Assembly: GCA_029582265.1 (NCBI GenBank)
Contig: CM055837.1
Span: 16,032,369-16,096,368 of the forward strand
DNA: 64,000 nt
Source: Zoroaster sp. YZ-2022
Lineage: Eukaryota; Echinodermata; Asteroidea; Forcipulatida; Zoroasteridae
Direction of reading: 5' to 3'
This document shows, one piece after another, positions 55,131-64,000 of the stretch (positions are counted from its first letter, which is position 1; the number at the start of each line of letters is the position of its first letter). The position numbers and the translations under genes were made by a program. The notes beneath the pieces are model-generated. The model saw only the letters and a list, made by a program, of their open reading frames with translations. It did no database searches and was not told the origin of the DNA.

Positions 55131-55480
55131 TTTACAAACTATTTCAAAAAGAATAAGCGAGCCGTAAACTACCCTTCCTGTGCGGGTCATGGTTGCCGCT
55201 TAATGGCCGTAGGGTCAAGCCATTTTGTCGCCACCTCTCGCCTCTGCCAACGCAGCATCCCACACCATTGTTTTTGGAACAATTATGCGTAATTAGAAAT
55301 GATAACCCCCTCTCAGCCTGGAGCGGTGTTAACGAGTCGGGGGTAAGACGGCAGAAGAAGAAAAAACTCTTATTAATATGACGTAGACACTCGGATGATC
55401 AATCGATACCCGAAGTGAGATTATTCGGCTGGCTTTGAGTTGTGGGGATATTCGGATTAATTACACCCAGGAACTCTCTA
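55131..55480. promoter_or_regulatory. Repeat-poor GC-richer island
   Basis: Non-repetitive stretch with raised GC. The 72-codon frame at 55074-55292 is unrecognised. Candidate regulatory DNA. Confidence 0.22.
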
Positions 55481-55779
55481 TGTAAATAGAACTACTATAT
55501 GGTGATCCATGAATAATTCACATGAGTTCGACACTGCCGTAGGTATTCGTTATCGATTCTCTCTATTTAAAGGTTGATGAACGAATAATCGTTGGCTTGC
55601 TGCCTAATGTACTGAGCTAAGGTGCTTTAGCCGTGGTTTCTTTTTGGGGTGCTGAATGTGACCTTTACTCAGCACTTAATCCATAAATGTCAGTTATTGT
55701 TGACAATTTGTAATTGACCACTGGAAATAATTTCATTTGGATAATAGATTGATACTGCATGATATTGAAACCTAATTCA
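55481..55779. other. Non-coding spacer
   Basis: Nothing recognised. Confidence 0.4.
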
Positions 55780-56140
55780 TAATAATAATAATAATGTGTG
55801 GACTTATATAGCGCACGTATCCACCAACTGAGTGGTGCTCAAGGCGCATTATATTATTACCCCTGCTCATAAGGCTCATAAGGCTCATAAGGCTCATAAA
55901 TCATTCCTGAAACCATCTCAGTTCCCTGGGGAGTATACAGCTCAATTGCTGCCATTACAGCGCATATAGGGCTAATCAACCAACTCTGCCCTCACAGGTA
56001 CCCATTTAACCCCTGGGTGGAGAGAAGCAATTATGGTTAAGTGTCTTGCTCAAGGACACAAGTGTCACGGCCGGGAATCGAACCCACATTCTGCTGCTAA
56101 CACCAGGACTTCAGTCCGGTAAGCTAGACCGCTCGGCATA
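55780..56140 (-). mobile_element. tRNA-Leu-derived SINE, copy 4 (nearly full length)
   Basis: Minus-strand copy with (TAA)n tail at 55780 and head ending near 56140. The anticodon loop has changed to CTGAAGT and the A box is damaged (GCTCGGCATAG complement). An extra GGCTCATAA unit is present in the body. GACCGCT-GGCATAGAC is duplicated just outside the head. Confidence 0.9.
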
Positions 56141-56394
56141 GACCGCTAGGCATAGACATAGACCTATACACAAACACAACAATGAAACATAACATGTTTT
56201 TGCATAATATAGAAAACATTTCTTTAAAAAAGCCTAACCGTAGTCACTTATTAAAGGGAAAACCTTTTTTCTTTCTTTTTTTTAAATATATGGTCAACCT
56301 CTGAATGTCAATTGCAGTATTGCTTGTGGGAAGGAAGGACATATACTTTCAATCGTAATTAAGTGAACGAATTAATTTATGACGCATTGTGGTA
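56141..56394. other. AT-rich spacer
   Basis: Nothing recognised. Confidence 0.4.
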
Positions 56395-56645
56395 AGTTCA
56401 TTACCGGTCAAACATGAGACTTATTAAGGACCGTTTAAGGATTGGTAATTTAATACTAAATACCATTTGGAATGAATTCAACAATTCTTAACACATTTTT
56501 ACTATATTCTTGTAAATGATGCAGTGTGATAAGATGAACTTTTCACACGTTGGTTGTTTAATGTATATCTTGATTTAAAGAGAGTATTCGAACTCCAGAG
56601 ATTTTCTAACATTACTAATGGTGCACATTATCTATCTTGTAAAAT
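56395..56645 (-). mobile_element. Sat81 element with one degenerate monomer
   Basis: Minus orientation: tail from about 56395, core remnant (ACTTTTCACACGTTGGTTGT), then monomer (TTTAATGTATATCTTGATTT to ACATTACTAATGGTGCAC). Confidence 0.68.
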
Positions 56646-57960
56646 ACCTCATTTGAAAGTAATATACTTTCTTCTTTCAAGAAAATAGCAGTGCACACAG
56701 AATGACGGTAAATAAAAAAGTTCGGACGGAATATCTTTAAAACCTGGATAGCTTTCCCATCTGTCCGACTCGTGGCCATTTTACAGTGAACGCTTGACTC
56801 TTGTACAATATAAAAGAGATTCGGTTCTTGAACTGGAGAGTGTTGATTTTCTGTAAGAGGGGAATCCGTTAGGACTTGTATCAACCTGTCAAAATCATGC
56901 AGAGCGGGGATTGTCTCACCCACCGCACACCCGGGCCCTCCTCGCATGGGGAGTTTCGCCTCACATGTCGGGCGTCGGGTTCTGCTCTCCTATGGAGCGT
57001 TTCGGGTTCCCTGTTATTGTTTCTGAGTCCAGTGTGGTCGTGTTAGCCTAGAGCCGTTATTCCACGGGTTTGACACCGCGAAAAGTGCATCCCAAGTGTT
57101 TTTGTTATTATCTAAGGAAAGATGTGGCGAATTCATTGGAAATAGCAGTTGAATTTTTGGACTCGGCTTGAACGAGAACATTTATAACGATATGTCGTTA
57201 TACTGAACACAGCTGGGCTCCCATTGCATTGCAGCCTGTGATCACTTGAACGAGTGACCACTATACTGAATATTTTGTTTTAGCACAAAGATGTTTTTCA
57301 TAGCCTCGTTGTCTTTAGTCATATCTAAAGTGATTTTGTACTCATCTGTAATCTAAATAACTTTTGTGGTGAAAGTGTTTGGGGGAAAAATAAGAAAGTT
57401 TAATTAAATAATATGAAAAATATAGGGTATTAAAGAAGTGAACACTCAGTGAGAACACGCTCCCGTACAGGATACCATCTTCATTAATATTTGTTAATGC
57501 ATTGATTGACATAGTAGAACGTCGCTATATTGAACACCTTATACAAAACTAAATCGAACACCGCTATAACAAACTATACCACTACAGTGAACATTTTGTG
57601 TGGACCACTTCATGTTCGTTAAAGAAGCGTTGTATTCCAAACATTTAACTATATATTTAACCCACTATACTACCCGGCCCGTCATTCCATTTTCCTGATC
57701 TCGTCAAACTATATCCTTACATGTGGCACAATTACAGCATATTACCCACCGACACTTGATCGCAACTGTATTCATAATGGTTTCAAATTATATTTGGATT
57801 CTCTTCCTGAGTTTGATGTGTTCCAGATCACTGCAACTGGTTCAGAGGTCTGAAACTCATCATAATCCGTGTCAGACGTGTAAACGGCATAAATTGTGCC
57901 ACCCTCTGTTTTATCGATGACCCAATTCTAGGCACAGCGATCGAGTTCAGATTCAGGATT
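56646..57960. other. Non-coding sequence with CGCTATA-type repeat traces
   Basis: 57180-57260 and 57510-57600 contain ATAACGATATGTCGTTATAC, CGCTATATTGAACACC and CGCTATAAC phrases also seen at 23208, an old dispersed family. 56860-57060 is GC-richer and unassigned. No gene. Confidence 0.4.
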
Positions 57961-58290
57961 CCCAGTTAAGTTGTGGGTTCGAATCACAACTGCTCTATGT
58001 AAGTTGTTACACAATGTGGTAGTATCATGTTTAAAAGTTTCCCCTAACACTCACTCAGGATGTGATCATTCAAGAAATACACACCCCAAAGTAAGTTGGG
58101 TGCTTTGTGTGTATGTTTCATAATTTCGCTCAAGGTTTCCTCTAACCACTCCCGCGGTCGAGTAATTATTTTTCTAATGTAACAAAGTTGTGGGTTCGAA
58201 TCCCAATTGCTTGATGTAATTTGCTATCATTATGTGGTAGTATCATGCTTCAAGATTCATACAGAGTTTCCCCCAAATCACCCAATCGGG
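57961..58290 (+). mobile_element. tRNA-like SINE pair (family 3)
   Basis: GTTGTGGGTTCGAATCACAA (57971) and GTTGTGGGTTCGAATCCCAA (58187) each begin a block containing TATGTGGTAGTATCATG-like sequence and AGTTTCCCC, 216 bp apart. These are two copies of one B-box-bearing repeat in tandem. A possible third, weaker trace is near 58400-58450. Confidence 0.65.
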
Positions 58291-60024
58291 ATGTGAACCG
58301 ACATTCTTCTAAGCGTCGGTCATTAGTTGGGTAATACAGGCCCCTGCTATATTGTTTGCGTCTAAATTGATTGTATAGTTAGAGAAATATTTTGTCACAA
58401 TTTCGCACAAGAATTCCCCGAGCCTCTTAATTGGGATGCGAACCCCATTCTGCCGAACTAATTGATGCACTGTTCTTGGGCTTGAAACTATGCGCAGTGG
58501 GAAAGGGTGACGGTAATATGAACTTGTAAGAAATGTTTCCATATGTTTGTCTTCATTACGGTTTTGTTGTTGGAAAAACCTTAAAGTGGTATAAGGTTTG
58601 TTTTCATCTGTGAACCAAAGCAAAACACAGAAACAAAAGCCGAAATTGAGACAAGAAGTTAATGCCCCCAAATGGTAGCTTTACCTTTCACGTCGCCGCA
58701 ACAAGTTCCATCGCCCAGGGAGCTCAGCGGTGAAGTGATAACTTAATAATTAAGGGCATCTGATCTTGCAACTTACACCAGGTGCCCGCTGCACGCTTCC
58801 GTCATGAACACTGTAGCCCCGGGCGGATGTCACTGGGCAACGCGCGCTAAGTATCGCTAGTTTGATGTCTCGGAGCTAGACGGAGCATGACCTCGAATGA
58901 GGTCACAGAGTAAAGGTCTTTTGTCTGGTTGCTCGTATCGCTCATGGGTAGAAGCAAGCATGGGGCATGTTTTTCTGGGGAGGGGGCTTAGTCGTCTCTC
59001 TTCTTTCATGTGACCGCAGTTGTGTCTGGATGTTACCGTCCACTTTTGATGTTTACGCAGAAGAACCGAATGAATGGCTTCCATGATGCTGCAGTAAGAA
59101 TAGATGCAACCTTATGGTTGGTTTGTACAGGAAGGTAGTTTAAATTTCTGGTCTTCTTTACCAAGTCAGTACTCTTAACTGATTGTGTTTCCTATATACC
59201 TCTTTATTTGTTTTCCAGTCAGTAAACTTGTTGTAGGAACCTATGATTTCTTGGGCAAAGTTGCAGTTTTATTTGTATGTAGGCCTAGGCCTACTTTAAG
59301 GGCTGCCGTGACACTAAGTTCCTATTGTGATCTTACTCTCAGTCAACTTAATCTTCACTGCTTGTCCAAAATAGAATTCCCATTTTGTTTTAACATTCCA
59401 TAAGCACTTTTATCTGCTAAAATGTATCCTATATGAAATTAAACTTTATATACATATTTAGCAAGATAACTGTGCCTCTGGAAAGTTTAAACAAAATGCG
59501 AAGTCTATTTTTGACATACAGTGAAGCTAAATTTTTCTTTTCAATTCACTGTGGTTCACGCTTATCCCGGGCTCATGATGGCACTATTGTAAAATATTGA
59601 AAGTATTTTGGAAATATATTCAGTGAAACTTCATGGAATTATCCAAATAAACCATATGTAATTAGAATTCTGGAAGATTTGTAGAAATTCCCATCCACAC
59701 GTTTGTAAATTGGCCCAACAGAATCTCAATAACGCATGTTCAATGGCATCTTTCATGAATTCGTTCCGGGATCACTGTAACTGAAAACGACATATTTGTT
59801 TGTTCAACATCACTCCAGTGTATGCTGTGTATAACATTGCAGAGGTGTCGGCTCGTATGACCGCAAACCCAAGACGCTTTCGGATGTGTTTTCTTTAGAC
59901 TACAGGTTTCGGTATGTTGCCGTGGGCACCTGACAATAACGTTTGCAGTGCGTCAAAAAAGAGTGTAATGTTTGTTAACACAACACACAGGTGTAGAAAT
60001 GACATCAGATTTGGTTTCTTGTGA
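58291..60024. other. Non-coding intronic sequence
   Basis: 58680-59060 is GC-richer and unassigned. Overlapping TAGGCCTA palindromes lie at 59280-59293. The 120-codon minus frame at 58309-58671 is unrecognised. Confidence 0.35.
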
Positions 60025-60255
60025 GTGTCATGGCCGGGCAGTTCAGTGCATCGGACTTCTGATGGTTAAGTCTTCAGAATGTGGGTTAGAGTCCTGACTG
60101 GGATCGTCGGGGTGATTGTGTCCTCGAGCGAGATATATCGCTATAAATTGCTTCTTTCCTCCCAGGAGTATATAAATGGGGACATGTGAGGGTAAAGATT
60201 GTTGATTACCCGAATTGGGAGCCTAAAGGGAACACACTGAGGCTGTGTAATGTCT
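60025..60255 (+). mobile_element. tRNA-derived SINE, diverged relative of the tRNA-Leu SINE
   Basis: Head GTCATGGCCGGGCAGTTCAG to GTGGGTTAGAGTCC, then a body with TGTGTCCTCGAGCGAGATAT, ATTGCTTCTTTCCTCCCAGG and TATAAATGGGGACATG. This matches the block order of the copies at 29641 and 33488 but is much diverged and lacks the (ATT)n tail. An older subfamily. Confidence 0.7.
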
Positions 60256-60534
60256 AAGGAATGACCACATTGACCACAATGTCTTGCGATTCTGTTTTAT
60301 TAGAAAAAAGTTTCGAATGCAGGTAATCTTTAATATTCTCAGTGGTTCTCTATATTCTTTTCAGTCAAAAGGAATTTAACAGTTGTTTATTAAACCTAGG
60401 AGCACACGTATAGGGTAGGGGCGAGACGGTCATTAACCTGTTACTACCGTACGTTTCGCCCCTCCCAAAATGAAGTTATAATCGTCAAATAAACTAGAAG
60501 GGAAATTTAGGCATAGGTTCATAAATAAAAGACT
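60256..60534. other. Non-coding spacer
   Basis: Nothing recognised. Confidence 0.4.
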
Positions 60535-60602
60535 GAAGTGGAACTCGAACCTGCGACCTCTGGATCACCGTACAGGCGTTCTGCCAGCTATTCATCCCCA
60601 TT
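60535..60602 (-). repeat. tRNA-like sequence (pseudo-tRNA or SINE head)
   Basis: On the minus strand GGGGATGAATAGCTGGCAGA (A-box-like) is followed by CGGTGATCCAGAGGTCGCAG and GGTTCGAGTTCC (B box). The putative acceptor strands GGGGATG and CACTTCAG do not pair, so it is not a functional tRNA. Confidence 0.55.
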
Positions 60603-60930
60603 GTTGGTGGTTTTTAATTATAATTATTCAATTATTTTGCTTTAGAAACCATACACGCCTATCGCGAGAGAATAACAGATTGTTCGACATATTTATGCAG
60701 GATCTACTACCAAGAACAAAACACAATGCTGCCGATACCATGAAATAGGGAACTCCGTTTTGAAATTTCTTTTGAAGATTAGGCCTAAGGATAAAACTGA
60801 TCATATGATGAAATTCATTCCAATTTGTTGACTACATGTAATTAAGAAAGAAAAGACCAATATTTCAGGGAAGGTGGGGGTGATTGAAAGAAACTTAATC
60901 GCAATGCAATTTAGACGTGCCCCGACCACG
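60603..60930. other. Non-coding spacer
   Basis: TAGGCCTA at 60780. Nothing else recognised. Confidence 0.4.
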
Positions 60931-61390
60931 CATTCACTCTACAAAGTTCTTAATCTTCGGCATGAAACTTATGTGAAGTAATAAGTCGGCAGCGTCCCAA
61001 GTGCCCGTGGATACAATGCACGTCACCAGTGTCGAGGAATTAATCTTTAATCGCGGCATTAGAAACCGCCCCCTGCCAATGCAGGCGTGTGCTGCTAGCA
61101 CCACACCAGTACTCTTTCGTGACTCGTCTGGGGGACAAACTTCCCTGGGACTCCACTCCTGATGAATCGAGGGGTTTGGTGTACGAGTGGGAAATCCACC
61201 AGTCATTTGACAGCAATCAAGGAGATCGTACCGGGACCAGGAGCGCACTTCCCCGGCGGCTGCCAGGCAATCAGCGGTCAGCGAGGCGAGGAGCGCTCGC
61301 TGGTGTCTGCGGGTTCCGCACCCTGGGCAGGCCTTCAGTTGGAACAGGACCTTCACTCACGATTCGATCCTCCCAAGAGGACTGATGGAG
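60931..61390. other. GC-rich stretch with long overlapping ORFs
   Basis: Minus frame 60934-61356 (140 codons) overlaps plus frames 61089-61385 and 61162-61437. None shows a domain, and simultaneous opening in three phases is typical of GC-rich non-coding DNA. Could be a CpG-rich regulatory element or an unrecognised exon. Confidence 0.22.
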
Positions 61391-63130
61391 CTGGTTGTGA
61401 AATTGTTATGACATTATACACAAGACCATGTGCATGATGGCACTAGATTCGAAAGCATTGTTGTATGTCCGCTAATGGTACTTGATTGTGCGTGGTAAAT
61501 GCTATTTAATGAGTAGGGCAATTGTTAATAGCTAGTTTACACTGCTACGACAACCAATTAAGCCATGCTTTGCTTTTGTTTCTATGCAAAATTTCTGTTC
61601 TTGTTGCGTACAATACAGCATATAGCATATAGTGCGTGAATATGCCACTTGCGTATTATGCTCAAAGGATTGTGGCAAAGAACACACAAAACAAGCAAAT
61701 GTTTTAAAGAGTTGTCATTAAACTGAAAACCTAATACTGTGCTCGACCTATGCTCACGAAATGTAATATTGCACCAACATAACTGTACTGTGTTAAGTCT
61801 TTTCCGTGCTTTTGGTTTCAAGTCTTCTTCATATTTCACAGGGTAATTTCTTTTTCCGTGGGTTACAGTTGGTAAAGTTAATGGACCTTTTTTGCGATAT
61901 CCAAGATTGTCTGAGCAAATCCTCAGTTCCGTACACCAAAAGTATACGCCATGCATATAGTGACGTATAGCCCGCCAGTCTGTTCCCCGTTGTCCCTGGC
62001 ATGTCAGAATACATAGTTGTTGGTCAGGAGTCTAGACTTTAATACACAAGAACCGCTGGTATACATTGAATTTATCGAACAGACTACTAGGTCTTTAAGT
62101 GGAAGTTGGTTTACAGCCTCCCAAAACGTAACCATGTTTACTTTAGTCCGCTCTTAATTAACGATTTTTTTGGTTATAGATGGTATCCTTTGGCCTAAAT
62201 AATGAGACTGTCACGGCAATATGATCCCTTAAGCAATATACAGAGGGGAACAGCTCCGAAATGTCCGGATTGGTGAACAATAATTATACGGTACAGGCGA
62301 CGCTTATAGTGCATGGGAAATGTAACACGTAAATGATTTTGAAAGGCGGGCAAGAGCGATCGAATTACATGCTCTCTTCTGAATTAATTACGTCTCGGAT
62401 TCTGAAGCCACAGCTTTTCATTTCGAAACTTTTTCACCATCAACTCTTTCGAGGGGCCAAAAATACCATCATGGGTTTGGAAACTGATTAGGATGTGTTT
62501 GCTGCACAAACCATGCTGTATGGAAAAAAATGAACATACCATAACGTGTTTTCGTAATATGATACCTTGGGTTGAATTGTCGCAGACACTGATTTAATAG
62601 AGGACACAATCCGAGTGTAATGATATTAACAACAAGCGCTTAGACCCGGACCAATTCTTGACGCCTTTGTTGTCTGACATCTTGTTGGGGATTGAAAAAT
62701 CACTGCGACCGTAACTCGACACCACGAATCGATAGTTTGTACAAGTAGAATGTTACCAAAACTTAATTTAATTTCCTATCAATTACGTTAACCCCCCATC
62801 GCAATAATGATAGGACTACAACAATATTTCCACAGTACGCACTCTTTGAGATCGGTGTTTGAATATAACTCGAATTACTCACAGAAATGAATACATTTTC
62901 CGGATATTCTTGTGAGATGAACGAATGAACTTTCGTATTCAACAGTAACGAATAAAATTGCTAGAACACACAAAGGAGATGTATGTATGAGAATATATAA
63001 GAATAGCCGTGTGTAATAAACTCGGTGGACGTTCTCAATTTCACCAATCACATTTGTCATTAAGGTACTAGATATTAAGCCAGACTTGTTTAAGCTCATA
63101 TTGAATTAGTCTCTTTTCGAGGTGGTTAAC
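61391..63130. other. Non-coding sequence with a conserved-looking core at 62200-62480
   Basis: 62200-62480 is repeat-poor with homeodomain-like and SOX-like words (TAATTA, GAACAAT), but nothing decisive. ORFs of 61-124 codons at 61582-62014 and 62875-63099 are unrecognised. Confidence 0.3.
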
Positions 63131-63545
63131 AAGCTATTTATTGCTTGACTGTTGGACCTGATTTCCGCATCTCTTATCCCACCTCACATCGCTCGATTTA
63201 CAAATCATGATTTAAACACAGCCGATTCGCCCAATTTCCCCAACCATCCCCTCTCACTCAAAGATGTACTCTTTCCCCTGGCCTTGAACCCGCTATAGTG
63301 CCTATCCGGGCCTGTTTTTCTGCCGATAATTTGTCATTTTACTTGTCGGCAGGGTACTTTTCCCTCCGTTCGGATGAGCTCGTCCATTTTCTTTCGCGAT
63401 CATTACACGAGGAACGTGCGAAGTAAAAGTCGCACTCGTTAACTGCCAATGAGTTTGTTACGGAATCTGTCACGTACGTTGCGCCCAAGCCCCGGTCGGC
63501 AGCCGTCTCGACCGTCGGCAGCCCCGCTCCCCCGCTCTTGATTTT
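63131..63545. promoter_or_regulatory. Repeat-poor GC-rich island
   Basis: CpG-rich at 63380-63530, no repeat match and no ORF. GTCGGCAGCC and CGTCGGCAGCC are repeated close together near 63496-63522. Candidate regulatory DNA. Confidence 0.25.
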
Positions 63546-63671
63546 AAGTATTTACATAAAAATGAAGAATGTGTATCATCAATTTCAAATTATTTTTCAA
63601 TAAAGGCGCGTAATTATTTTCTTAACTTGACTTTTTGCCAGTGTAAACTTGTCTTTGTCAAGGCACTAAAA

Positions 63672-63975
63672 GAGAACACTTACTTTCGGCAGAGCTCGTT
63701 GGAGAACGGTACGTTTATTTTATTGCCTTGTGTAGGTTTACACGCACTTGGGTCACTGTGGTCATAAGACTTGGTAAAAGTACTTTGGCATGGAGGTAGT
63801 AGGACTATTGGTAAGAGTCAGGCAACATACACGGGGACAAAATTAAAGTATTATGAAGACACTTACGTTCGGCAGTGAGAGGCATATAATGTTGGGGAAC
63901 AGTATTTTTTTTTATTGAGTTGTGTACAAGCACTTGTAATACAGTAAAAGTACATTGGCATGAGGGTAGTAAGAC
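63672..63975. repeat. Diverged tandem duplication, ~170-183 bp unit
   Basis: CACTTACTTTCGGCAG (63677) and CACTTACGTTCGGCAG (63860) open two related blocks. Each then has a T-run, TTG(C/A)..TTGTGTA, and GTAAAAGTAC-TTGGCATG followed by GTAGTA. The offset shrinks from 183 to 170 bp along the repeat because of deletions. Confidence 0.8.
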
Positions 63976-64000
63976 TAGTCATTAAATAAATAGTAGAGTT

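Noticed and set aside
60934..61437. Candidate gene with 91-140 codon ORFs
   Set aside because: Three overlapping phases on both strands are open at once and none carries a recognisable domain; typical of GC-rich non-coding DNA. Kept only as an unassigned region.

Overview
The window is eukaryotic and most probably comes from an invertebrate deuterostome; an echinoderm is my first guess. It is AT-rich, almost free of protein-coding sequence and crowded with degenerate SINEs, MITEs, satellites and microsatellites. Only one segment is a gene I can name with confidence: positions 10205-10379 encode the first 58 codons of a single-minded (SIM) family bHLH-PAS transcription factor, ending in a clean GTAAGT splice donor. 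No PAS-domain exon was recognised downstream, so either intron 1 fills the remaining ~53 kb or later exons lie outside the window. The species call rests on repeat style and this exon, and is inference.

Layout. 1-0.99 kb: imperfect tetranucleotide satellite running off the left edge. 1.4-1.9 kb: GC-rich island with a possible noncoding exon. 3.1-6.5 kb: nested repeats (a TTAA-flanked MITE, a duplicated satellite element, a 621-bp element with near-perfect terminal inverted repeats, a tRNA-like SINE dimer, a 9-bp microsatellite and a hAT-type MITE with a perfect 8-bp target duplication). 8.7-10.4 kb: sequence upstream of and including the sim exon. 10.4-64 kb: probable sim intron 1, where repeats alternate with repeat-poor, CpG-richer islands of 150-1200 bp. 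These islands are my candidates for conserved regulatory elements.

The most distinctive repeat is a dispersed element (here called Sat81) whose slot for tandem repeats is filled with an 81-bp satellite in four copies. The unit is a multiple of three and open on both strands, so it produces long spurious ORFs. One array shows a 325-bp four-monomer higher-order repeat. In one copy the same slot holds a 16-bp microsatellite array, and in another a 9-bp array lies beside the element. A dozen or so copies have no array.

A second notable family is a short retroelement end carrying a decayed hammerhead-ribozyme fold. It also occurs as inverted foldback pairs, one flanked by a 13-bp target duplication, which points to Penelope-like retrotransposition. 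A tRNA-Leu(CAA)-derived SINE is present in four long copies plus a fragment, and each long copy carries a TACGTG core, the site class bound by bHLH-PAS dimers. The palindrome TAGGCCTA occurs 11 times where about one is expected. All family names are assigned by reading only; no database search was possible.
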